Origin: Eudorina sp. 2006-703-Eu-15 | Lineage: Eukaryota > Chlorophyta > Chlorophyceae > Chlamydomonadales > Volvocaceae | NCBI GenBank assembly: GCA_003117195.1 | Contig: BDSI01000041.1 | Location: forward strand, 372,001 to 436,000 | DNA: 64,000 nucleotides | Reading direction: 5' to 3' | Part shown: positions 1 to 12,550 of the stretch, piece after piece | Numbering within the stretch: the stretch's first letter is position 1 | Layout: each line of letters starts with the position of its first letter | Position numbers and translations under genes: made by a program | The notes under the pieces: model-generated | The model's input: the letters and a program-made list of their open reading frames with translations, nothing else | The model's database searches: none | What the model was told of the DNA's origin: nothing

Positions 1-1025
1 GCGTCCAGACACGCGTCCCGACGCGTCTTGACGTACCAGGTCCCCAATGACGCATTGTTGAAGGACCAGGAAGCAGTGCGTGCAAGACTGATGATATAGG
101 CCGCATCGAGAGGTAGTGTGTGATGGGTTGTGGTGGGTTGAGCGTTGGTGGCGGATGAGATCGGTACATAATTGGTATGTTGAAGTGTTGGCATATTGCC
201 CTTCCTGGCCGACGTTGGCTCGGTTCCGGTGCCCTCTGACGCTGTGAACCCCCGGCTGTGCTGCCAGGCGACGGATGACGAGGGGGAGGGCGGAGAGGAG
301 ACGGATGAGGTCTTGGACACGGTTGTGGACATAGGCTGCGAACCCGGGTCGAGTAGCGACAGCAGGTCGGGACGGCGTCGAACCACGACGTTTACGTTGT
401 GTCGCGCGCTGTCCGACGTTTCTGAGACTGAGAGAGATGGCGCCCTTCCCTTCCCTTCCGGATGATGGGGTACCGGATGATGGGTGTAAGCCTCGCTGCG
501 CAGCTACCGTGTCCCGATGCACGTCGGATACATCCGCATTGTGCACTGAACACTGTGGTGGGAATGGTGGTGCCGGAATATGCTGAATGAAAACGAGCCG
601 TGCGACAACCCGAATGGGCGGATGGCTGTTAGTCTCAAGTGTTGAGGTTACGTTCAAGAAGCCTTGCAACACATCAGCTACTAGTGTACGACACTGCCGC
701 GACTGCAACGACGTACAGCAAAATACAGAGGCGGAAATCGTACACGAACCTACTGACCACGACAATACCACAGGTCCTACCGTTTGGCTCGCATGACCAA
801 AGTACGACTCAACCGACCTCAACACTTTTGGACCAACATCTCCAGCCGAATACTTGCCAGTCTGTCGTCACCACATCCCACAGTACTGCGCACGCACGCA
901 CCGCAGCCACCACCGCACCGTTAGGGAGAGGGTACGGGATGTGTACGGCTGGGCTCCAACAACGCAAGCCCGCCTGGCTCAGCAACCGATCGATGTCCGG
1001 GCAGCCGGCAGGCACCCCCCGGAGT

Positions 1026-1027
1026 AT

Positions 1028-1067
<40 letters not shown>
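1026..1067. repeat. (TG)n microsatellite
   Basis: About 20 TG dinucleotides with one early interruption. It lies in the non-coding flank of the channel gene. Confidence 0.95.
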
Positions 1068-2325
1068 TTTTGTATTTCGGCTCGCAACCCCTCTCGGAGG
1101 CTCCTCCTCGTGCACCGACTCTCCACATCGCCCCGTCCCTCCACCACCGTATGACCCCATCGTCCAGAACTGACCCGACAAAACCCTTGTCGGGATTCCA
1201 GCCTGCGCGCAGGCCCACTGGCCCTCGGCCCCCGCTGCAAACCCTTCCTCCGCTCCTCACCTACTCATCTCCTGCTCCTGCTCCAGCTCCTGCTCCCGAA
1301 ACAAACGAAATAACAGGGGCTTATCAGCCGCCGAAATGCGCTTCTCACCTCAGGCTGCCGCACTCCAGACTTCAGTGCCAACCCGCTTATTATTTCCCGC
1401 ATCTGGGTGCAGATGGCGGGGCGGAGAGGGGTCAGGCTGGCAAAAAGCCAAAACGCCACCCAAGACCCGAACCTCACCGTCATCACGTGCTCATTGACGC
1501 GCTGCTCAAAGGCCATTTCGCAACGGCGCTATGTTGGGCCAGCTGCACCCGGGTCACACCGGATTCGCGTTTCCCTCCTTCCGTCCCTCCACACATTTGC
1601 TGCCCTTCCGTCCCTCCACACATACATCTTCCGCCCCAGTCGCCCTCACATCGCCTCACCGCCCGCATAGCTCAACTCTGTCAACCCAATCCAGTCTAGC
1701 ACACCGCCACAACAGGGGGGCGCCTCTTGGTGGTCTTCTTCCCGGGGCCTCTCGCGCGCACTGCGGCAACCGTTTGTATGGCGACGGCCCGCGTGTCCCC
1801 CTGCGCCGCACAGGGCCGGACGACGGACTCACAGCACAGCACAGCACAGCACAGCCACGACCGACACGGACACTCAAACGGGCGGGGAGCGAAGAGAGAG
1901 GTCGCCCAGCGCGCCAACCCACCTCTCAGCTCCTTTCCCCCCCTCGACCCGGGCCGGGCCGGAGTGCACAACCACACAACCGCACAACCGCACAACGGCA
2001 CAACGGCACAACGGCACAACGGCACCGGACAAACACACATCGTCCCAAACAGGTGGTTGGGGCGGACCGCCCCAGGCGCCATGGCTGACGAGCCCTCCCT
2101 CGACGCCCTCCCTCGACGCCGATCCAAATGCAATCTTCGACGCACAGTGCTGATCTGTGGCGGCGGCCACGCGTCGCTGGACGCCGTACCAGTGTCGTAC
2201 AAGGCCGTACAAGGTCGCGAGGAGGTTGGGAGCGCCGTTGGGCCATTGCTCGTACGGACAGAATGCTGCCGTACGTACGGGAGCATGCACAATGTTATTC
2301 AAGCAGCGAGTCGTATCGCGGTCAA

Positions 2326-2328
2326 ACA

Positions 2329-2367
<39 letters not shown>
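2326..2367. repeat. (CA)n microsatellite
   Basis: About 20 CA dinucleotides with one interruption near the left end, in the non-coding flank of the channel gene. Confidence 0.95.
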
Positions 2368-2369
<2 letters not shown>

Positions 2370-2710
2370 GAATGGGTGGTTCTTGCGGGTCTCTCGCTCA
2401 ACATCCATGGCACGTACTCCTGCAACCTCGCACTCTGAAGGACACAACGCCCCAGCAAACACACACACGGCCGGTCGAAACCTCCTCCCTCCTCGACGGC
2501 CCAACTAGAGGCGCTGAACCTCGCGCCGCTCGCCTTGAGGTTCCCTGAGGGCGGCGGCGATGAAACCAATAACATAACACTCAGCCCTGCGCAAAATAGC
2601 ATTCCGCCATGACGTGGGCGGCTCTCGTTGGAGGAGCCACCGTACCGTACGACATCCCACCGTGCCCCCGAACCCCGATGCCGTCGGATTCCGGGCCATA
2701 CAAGTTATAT

Positions 2711-2752
2711 CCATCCGTCCGTCCGTCCGTCCGTCCGTCCGTCCGTCCGTCC
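2711..2752. repeat. (CCGT)n microsatellite
   Basis: About ten tandem CCGT units preceded by one CCAT unit. It is a small version of the kilobase CCAT/CCGT array in intron 4 of the channel gene. Confidence 0.95.
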
Positions 2753-4176
2753 AGGGATATGCCAGGACGTTTGACCCTCTTGACAGCGCGCGGCGGCGGC
2801 CGGCACCGCCCGATGGGGTCCCAGAGACCGAACGCCAATGCAGCGGCGGGTCGACCCCAACCCCTCCCCCGGGGCACTCCCCGTATGCTGATCTGCGTCC
2901 GGACCCGGACTCCCTCCCCGCCCCCCTCCTCCTCATGTACGCACGTACGTACGCCGCTGCCCCAAACGCATCGCACGCACAGCACAGCACACACCCACAT
3001 CCCCCCCCACACACAGCGACTTTCTCACGGCTCAGTTTTTTGATACGGTACACCCTAACAGCGTTCTCCATTCCAGCTATGAGTGAGCACCTGTTCAGCG
3101 CCCCGGGGGCCCGGCGAGTTGCCCCTTGAGGGGGCGCACCTCCTGATGCACAGTGGAACCGGTAACAGTGCTGGTGAGGCCGCCATCCATGGTCCAGATC
3201 CAGATCCAGATCCAGATGCACGGCACCGCCAGCTGTCACGCGCGTCGTCATGCCAAATGCCGTACAGGCACAACGGGTACCCGCAGCACGACCATCATCC
3301 ATCACCGCAGAATTGATGATCCCGCTCTCCTAACCCCCCCCTCTGGCGATTCGCCGTCATCCAAAACCGATATATTCTTGTCACCATTGCCATTGTCGCC
3401 ATTTGCACGACCCCCCGAAATCATCAATCGTATCATCCAAAGTATACTCCAGCCATCGACTCTTGACCTCTCTTCACCAACCGACCAACCGACTAACCGA
3501 TCAACTGTTCAACGGTACTTTCTGTCAGCCATGGCGCATTGGCATGTTGTTCAGCAGCGCAGGTGGGGCCCCGCAGGTGGGCCCGCGGTTGAGCCATCAG
3601 AAAAGGATGCTTCAACGGAGTGTTTCTTCTTGCACACATTCAAATACCTTAAAGCGCCCTGTGGTTGCGTTGTCTTCCGCACCCATCCACCCATTCGGGG
3701 CGTCGGTTGTCAATGTCGTACCAAACACCCAGTCAGAACACTGTGCCCCACATGCCGCTTGCAAGTGATACGGTGATCGCCGCGCATCGCCAGCTTTGTC
3801 GAACGGAACCGACACGGGCTGGTCAACACGGACCATCGCGGCCCCTCCCGGTCCCCGGTCTCCAAGACAATACGCAAGACGTGGCGACAGCAGAAGTGTC
3901 TATGAAGGAAGGAAGGAAGCTGTCCACTACCCGCAGCTCTTCCCCACATATCCAACCCCGGGCTGAGGCCTCACGGGGCCTCAACCGACCCGACCCGACC
4001 CGATGCAGGCAAGCAGCAGCAAGAGAGGCCCGGACACCCGGCGCCAGCAAATCTGTACGACACAGCGTCCCGTGTTCAAATCCCCGCCGGCGCGCCGCGC
4101 GGCCAAGCTGCAGCGCCCAGGGGCCCACAGCGCATCGCCCTCGCCCTCGCCACGACCGCACGTCAGACTGCGCCAC

Positions 4177-5687
4177 TTATCTCAGCGTGGGGACTGTCGT
4201 AGTCGTCGTCGTCGCCGTCGCCGTCGCCGCTCCCGAAGGCGGCGGTGGCGGCGGTGGCGGCGGTGGCGGCGGCGGCGAGCTCGTCGAGGACTCCCGGTCA
4301 TCGTCGCCGCCGCCGCCACCGCCTTCCTCCCGGATGACGCTCAGCAGCGGCCGTATGGCCCACTCTCGCCCGCTGCCGTCGCCGTCGCCGTTGCCGTCAC
4401 CGTTACCGCCACCGCCGCTGCCCAACGCGGCGTCGCCGCCCCCGTGTGGCAGCTTCAGCCGGAAGCTGGCGCCGGTGCCGGCGCCGCCGCCCCCGACCAG
4501 GCAGCTGTTGCGGATGTCGTACCCGCCGCTGCTGCGGTCCGACGCGGCTGAACCGGGGCGGGAGCCGTCGGCGCCCCCTGCGCCCAGCGCCTGGCGGCCG
4601 TGGGGCGCGAAGGACCGGTCGCCACCGCTCGCCAGCTCCCCCGCTGCCATCGCAAAGTCCATCATGGCCCGGAACTTGCGCTGCGCCGCCGCCGTCGCGG
4701 CGTCCGCGTCTTCCGACGCCGCCGCCAGCGGCGGCGCCGCCACCACCGGCGCCGCACTGACGTCCCCGGCAGCCTGGCCGCGCCGCCAGCTGGAGTTGCA
4801 GGGGGACTGGAAGCTGCCTGCGTTGCTGCCGCCGACGGCGACGGCCTGGCCGCTCCGGGAGTCGGCGGCCTCTGACGGCTGCGCGGGGCCGCTCCGCCGC
4901 CAGCTGAAGTACCGGCGCATGGAGCCGCCGAAGGCACTGCCGCCGCTGCCGCCGCTTTGCCGGACGGCGCCCATCGTCCCCGCCTGCTCGTCCATCGGCG
5001 CGCCGTCAGCGGTCCACACGGCCCGGATGGCGTCGGCGTCGCCGACGCCGGTTCCCGTGCCGCCGCCGCCGCTAGCGCAGCTGCCGTCGCCCGTTCCAAC
5101 CCAGGCGCGCGCCACCCGCGTCGGTCCGCTACTCTGCGGCAGCAGCAACCGCCGCATGAAGCGCATGGTCGTACGGCCGCTCCCCGAGCTGACGCGCAGC
5201 GGCGGCGATGTGACGGCGTCCTCAGCTGCGTTCCCCGGCTCGGCCGCTGGGTTGCTGCTCAGCCGCGACGCCAGCAACGCCAGTCCGCGGAGCGGGCTCC
5301 ATGGCAGTAGCAGCGGGGAGGGGGAGGACTGCTGTGGCAGCTGCTGCTGCTGCTGCTGGCGCTTGGACGCCAACGCCGCCGCGGCAGCGACGTCGTACAT
5401 CATCGCCGCCAAGCCGGGGGGCGCCAGGGCGGGGTTGAAGCGCCAGCGCGCGGCCGGGGCGGGGCGGCCGGGGCTGAGGGGGCGGGCAACGCTGCCGCTG
5501 CCGGGAGTGGAGTTGTACAAGGCGGGGATGGGGGTCGGGGTGGGGGTGGGGGTGGGGGTGGGGGTGGGCGGATTGATGACTGCGCCACTGGACAGGCGGG
5601 GCATGGAGAAGGTGCCCGCGATGCGGCCGCCGCTGCCGAACCTGGCGTCGCTGCCGCTGTTCCAGGTCCAGGTGCGGCCCTTGCCAC
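4177..5687 (-). other. channel exon 28: low-complexity C-terminal tail
   Basis: Last exon, about 503 residues, starting after an AG at 5688-5690 and ending in TAA at 4177-4179. It is rich in Gly, Ser, Ala and Pro, with a Pro-Thr dipeptide run, a poly-Gln run, several poly-Gly runs and a 13-Pro run near the end. No globular domain is visible. The opposite strand is also open here, but only because of composition. Confidence 0.8.
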
Positions 5688-8600
5688 CTGCCGGGGGGAG
5701 GGGGACGGGGACGGGGAGGGTATAGGGAATTGGGGAGGGGAAGGGGGATCAGAGGGCGTCAGGAGGAGGAGGGGGAGGAGGGAGAGGAGGAGGAGGGGGC
5801 GGGCAGGGGCCTGTGTCCAACGTCCCAAGTGCGCTGGTAGTTAGCCGTTGACCGTTGCCTCACCGTCACGCGCCAGCGGCGCTCGCTGTGTCTCCAGGGA
5901 TGTAGCCCCTTCAGCACGTGGGGCTCAGTGCACGTGACGCTAGGGTTTCTCTGTGTGCCTGCAGGATGATGCATGACTGATTGATTGCCCCGCTCTACTC
6001 TGCCCCGGCTTGTTCGTTTACGCGCCTGCATCATCCCATCCCCTGCGACTACCCGCTTCGGACACTCTGCTACTGAGCGGGAAGAGAAGAGAAGAGAAGA
6101 GAAGAGGAGGGGAGGGGAGGGGAGGTCCCTGGCGGCGTTGCGATCCGCGTCTGCAACCCTCGTTGGGATGTGGCCAAGGAGTCAGCCTCCCACGACGCCC
6201 GGACGGCGGCAACTGCCTACGTGGCATTCATCTCCTCATCCGGAACTGTTACGTCTCCTCCCACGTGTGTGTGTGGGGGGGGGGGTGTAAAAGAAACAGC
6301 CCAGACACACCCAGCCCGGGGGGGGGGGTTCCGGAGCCCGTCCTCGGGGTGCCGCCGTAACCACCCACTGTTGGTTTGGCCCTCTGTCCTCTAAAACCCT
6401 CGCACCAACGCCCCTAGATGCCACCTGCCCACCCACCAATTCGCCCACCTACCCGCCCACCCACCCACCCGCCCGCCCTAGGTAACACACACACGTGGTA
6501 CTCTGCCGGTCGTGGAGTGCTATGAGTCCCACATGTGTTACCTGGGGCGGGCGGGCGGGCGGGCGGGTGGAGTGCTATAAGGCATCCCGGCACGCAGTTG
6601 TACGACATACCCCGTATCGAGCCGCCGATCCAAGCAGCCGCCGTCGACATCCCGAAGGCCGCCGGCGCCGCCGTCAGCCCCGCCGCCGACCCGCCCTTGG
6701 GATTCGAATCCGCCGCCGCCGACACCGGCGCCGGCACCGGCTCCACCGCCCCCTCGTTCAGCAGCGCCTCCGCCACCTGCCGCAGCCCCCTGGCGTCCAC
6801 AAGGTACGAGTACGGCGGCGCTTCGCTGCGGGCGTTGCGCCACGCGCGCTTCTTCCTCAGTCGGTTGGCCCTCCACTTGGATCGCCACCGCCGCTGGATG
6901 AGCATCACCGAGAACGCGACCGTGAACCTCATTTGGTCGTCCTGCTGCGCGGAGGTGAGGTCCCTGAAGAAGGCCTCAGCCAGGCCGTCCATCTGGGTCT
7001 GCAGGTCGTGTACGGCAAGGAACGTGTACGGCAAGGAACGTGTACGGCGATGTGAAAAACTGTGTGTTCGGAAGGACGCCGCCGCTCGCAAGTGAGCAGC
7101 ATGCGATGCGTTTCGGCATATGTGTATTGAACTTTGTACGGAGACGATGTGTACGGAAGCGCGAACAAGGGTGCTGGCTAGCTCGCTCGCGAGGGCTTGG
7201 GAGAAGGGCGCACGGGGGGACCCGGGTGATGTCGGGCGAGTGGGGGACCCGGGTGATGTCGGGCGAGTGGGGGACCCGGGTGATGTCGGGCGAGTGGGGG
7301 ACCCCGGACCCGGACCCGGACCCGGACGCCCGTCTCCCCGCACCCAAACCGGCTCCCGAACCGGCGGTCTCTCCCCCCCCCCCGGCCCGGCGATAAGTGC
7401 CCCCCAGCGCCAGGTGCCAGGTGCATGTCTGCGGGGAGCAGCGCCGCGGCCGTGGTAGCACACCGGCAGCCGGGCCCAGCATGCAGCACGCAGTCCCGTT
7501 TGTCAGCGCACATTCGTACATTCGTACACTCGTACGTTCGTACGTTCGTGCCCCACCTTGAGCTGTCCCTCCGGGATCTCCGTCTTGCTGATGCGCTTGA
7601 CCAGCTCGAACGCGGTCTTGTGGAAGGGCACGCGGCCGTCAATCAGTGGAATGTCCAGGTCGTACACAAACCTGTACAGCGGGGTACGGCGATGTACGGC
7701 GGGGTTGCGTCGAAGCGGTTGGCGGTGGAATGGTACCCAGCTGCAACACGGGGTCAGGGGTCAGGGGGTCGTGGGGGCGCCCGCGGGCTGTGGACTGCGC
7801 GCACCCCCCCCCACCTCCCCTCCCACCCACCGCCTAGACCTGCCCCCTGCGGCCCTCGTTGTGGAGGGGCAAGGGGGCGGGCGCTGCACATACACATGTA
7901 CACATGCACACATACACATGCACACACGCTCGCACAGAGAGGCTTGCAGGAGGAGGAGGGAATCGATTGCCCCGCGGGAGCTAGAGGATCGGCCCTTCAG
8001 GCGGCGGGTGTGGCAGCCCCCGAACGAGGTGGAGGTGTGTGCGTCTCGTCCCGTCTCGTCCCGTCCCGTCCCGTCTCGTCCCGTCCCGTCCCGTCCCGTC
8101 CCGTCTCGTCCGGCGGCGACCCACTTGAGCACCTCCTTGTTCTCCGCGTAGGGCCCCAGGCCCAGCGGCGGATCCAGCCGCATCAGCAGCTGCTCAAGTG
8201 ATGCCGGGGAGATGGTTCCGGAGCCGTCGTCGTACTCACTCCACAGCGTTACGAAGTCCTCCAGGTTCTGATGGCCCACGGGTCACATACACATACACAC
8301 ACATACACACACTCAGCTCAGCCGAACTCCGACAGCCTGCCGACATGTGCTGGCCAATGCCACTCGCTCGCCATTCGTCCTCAGCCATACATAGTGTCTC
8401 GCTGATTGCTTTATGGGCAGCGGCAGGGCCGGTCGTGTGGCATACGGGCAATGCTGGGCTTAGCTACGCCCGTTGCAATTTCGCACACCCCTGCCTTGCC
8501 TGCCTACGAACACACACAGAGGGACACGCGGGGGGTCAGCCCCGGGGCCGGGGAAAGCAAGAGGTAACCCCGGCTCAGCACCGAACCCTAAATCCCATTT

Positions 8601-11600
8601 AACACCCTCACCACCACACCCCCTCACCCCACCCACCCACCTGCGGCGTGAGCCTCCACTCATCCTGCTCGTGCGTCTTCTCGAAGTTCTCTATGATGAC
8701 CGCCGTGAAGAGGTTGAGCATGATGATGGCGATGATCAGGAAGAAAGTGAGGAAGTACGGCACTGCCAGGTAGGTGCCGCAGTTGCCGTCGGCCTTGGAG
8801 CAGTCAGGCGGCTGGGGGAGCGCGAGCGGTGGCGGCGTCGGTTGGGTGGTTGGGGTCAGTTGGGTGGTTGGGGTCGGTTGGGTGGTTGGGGTCGGTTGGG
8901 TGGGTGCACTGTATTATGAGAGGACGGGGGCTGAGGTTCAAGTGATGGGTGGCCCCGAGTGTTGGGGCTGCCGGCGCCAACAGGGACAGCGGCGGCGGAG
9001 GCATCCGTTGGGTACCCTAGATAGATACGCTGGATGGCAGGGTGGCCTTGTGGGAGGCACACGGGGGACCCCTACGCTGAGGGTACAGAAGGGCGCTTAC
9101 AGCCCCACCCGAGTGGTCATCAGCCCTCGGTGGCTCGGAGCTGCTTGAGGGACCGTCCGTCAGCCACATCCCTCGCAGGGCACCCCCACAGCTCGACCCT
9201 TACCACCCCCCTCCCCGCGACCCTCCCTGTCCCGCGCCGCACTCTGCCCACAGCCCTCGGTCGGTACGGCGCTCCCTGTACGGCACTCACCCGTACCATG
9301 CAGCCGTACATCAGGTCCGTCCAGTTGTCGCCCGTGGCCACCCGGAACAGTACGGACAGCGCGGCCCCGAAGTTGGCGAAGTTGGCGGAGGCGTTGATGG
9401 CGGAGGTGTTGGACCTCACAATGTGTCCGAACAGCAGCACCCCCACGTAGGCGTACATGAAGAACAGCAGCCCGATGAGGGCGCCCACGTTGCCGAAGGC
9501 GGGCAGCGACATGACCAGGGCCTGGAAGAGGGTCTTGACTCCCTGCAGGGGGGGAGGGAAAGGGGGGGAGGGGGAGAGGGGGAGGGGGGAGGGGTACGCG
9601 GGAGGGGGAGGGGGAGAGGGGGAGGGGTACGCGGGAGACTCTGGGTTTGGGTGGGGGTGAGTTGAAGTGGGTTGGGTGAGGGGTGGGGTGGGGTGGGGTG
9701 GGATGGGAACCACAGGCCAAACCCGGGTTGGGGGTCATCCTGTTCAAGACCAGGAGGCCTCTACCGTACATGATGGATGTGCGAATATACATTGAAACAC
9801 GCAAAATCTGATCACAACCACACCAGCGCCGACCTGTAATGGCCGCATTATTGGCCTGGGGGGGAGGGGGGCGGGGAGAGCGGGCAGGCGAGCGGAGGGC
9901 TGGGCGCCCCCTCCATCACCCTCCCCGGGCCTCTCCCTTTCTCCCGACGATGCACAGACCCACATACCCACACCCGGCGCACCCTTGCTCTCCCCTTCCC
10001 CCCTCCCGCTCACCTCCCCCCTCCCCCCTCCCCCCCCCGCCTCCCCCTCCCTCCCTGCCCCGCCTGCCCACCTTGCTCTTCCGCACCAGCCGCGTCACCC
10101 TCAGCAGCCGCTGCAGCCGGAACACCCTCAGCACCCGGATGTACCCGGTGTGCAGGAAGGCCAGCGCCACCTCCGCGATGCCCGCCAGCACCACCACCAG
10201 GTCGAACTTGTTCCAGGGGTCGGCCAGGTACACCCGGTAGCCCAGGCCGTACAACTTGAGGGCGGCTTCCGCCGTGTAGATGGTCGTGAAGGCGATGTTG
10301 AGATGCATCTACAGGAGGGGGGAGGGGTGGGGATGCGGCGGGTTGGGGAGGGGGGGACGAGGAGGAGATGTTTGGGGAGCTGGCGGGGGGGGGAGGAATG
10401 CAGCCAGCAGCGGGGAGGAATGAAGTGTTTGGGGGCGGCGGTGGGCGAGGACGTGTGTGTTTGCTAAAGAGAGAGGCAACCCAACCCAACCCAACCGAAT
10501 CGACCAGCCGTGCTACCCCTGAGCCCCGCCCCCCCCCCCCTTACCCCACCCCTCAACAAATGAGCATGCCATGCAGGTGCATGTGTTCGTAGGTGGGTGC
10601 AGCAGCGCAAGAAGGCGGAGTGGAGGTGGGAGCTGTTGGGTGCCTTGAGTCACAAGGGCAGGGGGCGGGAGGGGTGACGGGGGTGCGGGGTCGGGAGCCG
10701 GGGGTGCGCTGGACGGGAGAGCACGTTAGGCGAGAGGGTGGAAGGAGGAGGAGGAGGAGGAGAGAGCGTTGGCTCTCCTCCACGCACTCCAACAGCCCGA
10801 AGCGGTATCACCACCACCAACCTTCCCCCTTAGCGCCGCAGCCGCAGCCGCAGCCGCAGCCCCCCCTAGATGAGCCACCCTGTCCCGTCCCGGTCCGTAC
10901 CTGGACCTTGTCCATGATCGGCGGCTCTCCGTACCACGTCGCCGCCAGCAGTACGACATTCGCCACGATGACGGCCAGCATCAGCCTCTCCAGCCCCGTG
11001 GACATGGCTATCCGGCGCGCGGGCGCCCGCAGTCGGCCCCGCGGCAGCAGCCCCTTGTCGGGCGGCCTCAGCCGGAACACCGCCCGGGACATCTCCACCC
11101 ACTCCTGCTGCTGGCTGGTCAGGAAGGCGGAGCCGGTGGTGCTCATGTTGCGGATGCGGGAGAACTGCGAGAAGATGACGCCCACGTACAGGTTGAGCAG
11201 CGTGAAGGACACCGCCACCGTGAAGCCCACGTACCTGGCGGGAAGGAGCCGGAGGGGGGGACAGAGGGGGACGGCGGCGGGAGCAGCAGTGGTGGCAGGA
11301 GCGGCAGCAGCGGCGGTGAGAGCAGGTGCAGCAGTGGTGGCGGGTGCAGCAGCGGCCTCACCCCTCAGGCCTCACGCAGCGAGGAGCTACTAAAGGGGGG
11401 AGGGGGATCCGGCCGGTTGCCTCTGCCCTGCCCTGCTCGGGCGGGGCCATCACAGCGGCCAGAATCATTGGAGTAGAGAGATCATGGCGCCTTGGCGGCA
11501 ATAGCGTATGTTCGGCTGAACCACGGGTCTGTACGGCAGTGGTGGGCCGGGCTATGTGGGTTGGGCCGCCGCCAATATTCGCGCGCGTGTGCGAGAGGGG

Positions 11601-12502
11601 CAACGCACCCTCCCCCCACCCTCACCCCACCCCACCCCACCAGAAGAATGCCCCGGGTTGGCGTTGAGGTGCGGCTGCTGTCCCGGCTGCGGTGGGGCGC
11701 TCATGGTGGCGGTCATCAGCTCCGCGTAACCGTTGAGGGAGGCCACCACGAAGCAGGCCAGCAGCGCATTCCCGACTGACACCAGGGGGAGGGGAGGGGG
11801 AGGAGGGCAGGGGGGAGGGGGAGGGGGAGGGGGAGGAGGGAGGGGGGAGGAGGGAGGGGGAGGAGGGAGGGGGGAGGAGGGCAGGGGGGCAAGGGGGGCA
11901 GGGGGAGGGGCAGGGGGCAGGGGCAGGGGGCAGGGGCAGGGGGGCACGGCATCAGGCATAGCGGCAGGAGGAATGAAGGACGTGCTTCCCTGGGGTCGGG
12001 TCAGATTGTGTTTTGTGCCAGTGTGTGTGAGGAGGGGGTAGGGCTGTGCTGAGACCGGGTGCAGTCGCGCGCGTAAGGGACCGCCCGCGGTACTACCCGG
12101 TGTGGTCGCCCCGCCCTCCCTTCCTCCTCTCCGGGAGGGGGCCACAGAGGGCAACAGGGCCTGTCCCGCGGAGATGCCGTACTGTGTAACACCACATGTG
12201 AGACACACAGCTATGCACCGGCAGCGCAGCAGCAGTATTACAGCAGCGGTATCAGCCGTTGTGTCGTACTCACTGTTGTCGAAGTTGGGCCACATGGGGG
12301 CCCAGGTCCGCTCCAGAACCGCCCCGGTGGCGGGGTCCACGAAGCTGCCCTCGCACTCGTCCACCCCAGCCACCGTCTTGTCGTTGCAGCTGCAGTGCGG
12401 TGCGGTGCAGTGCAGTGCGGTGCAGTGGGGGGAGGGGGAGGGGGAGGGCCCATTCGGGGAAGAGAGGGGCGCCAGTGTTCGACTTCAATGTCTGACAACG
12501 TG

Positions 12503-12550
<48 letters not shown>

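Larger units (their letters stand above)
1..4176. other. 3' flank of the channel gene, no supported gene
   Basis: This stretch lies downstream of the minus-strand channel gene. I see only compositionally open frames without recognisable domains, plus simple repeats (listed separately). I found no TGTAA poly(A) signal on the minus strand within it, so the end of the channel transcript is not located. A short plus-strand open frame (196-465) is followed by TGTAA about 20 bases after its stop and could be the last exon of a gene entering from the left, but nothing in its sequence is recognisable. Confidence 0.5.
6611..8267 (-). other. channel exons 25-27: EF-hand-like and IQ-like C-terminal regulatory region
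   Basis: Exon 25 (8267-8125) follows IV-S6 and reads [16 protein letters not shown] then [12 protein letters not shown], the signature of the CaV/NaV post-S6 EF-hand-like domain. Exon 26 (7671-7557) continues with [20 protein letters not shown], matching the pre-IQ region. Exon 27 (6998-6611) carries the basic helix [20 protein letters not shown], resembling an IQ calmodulin-binding motif. In animal channels this region mediates calmodulin feedback; that function here is inferred. Confidence 0.85.

Noticed and set aside
1026..1067. CRISPR-like or regulatory meaning for the TG/CA tracts and intron minisatellites
   Set aside because: They are contiguous tandem repeats without spacers, in a eukaryotic nuclear context.
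4010..4095. tRNA gene suggested by a TTCAAATCC T-loop-like sequence
   Set aside because: The flanking bases do not form a T stem, and no acceptor or D arm could be paired.
3665..5725. 686-codon plus-strand frame over the channel's last exon
   Set aside because: It is a compositional shadow of the minus-strand exon. It lacks any domain, whereas the minus frame continues the channel in phase.
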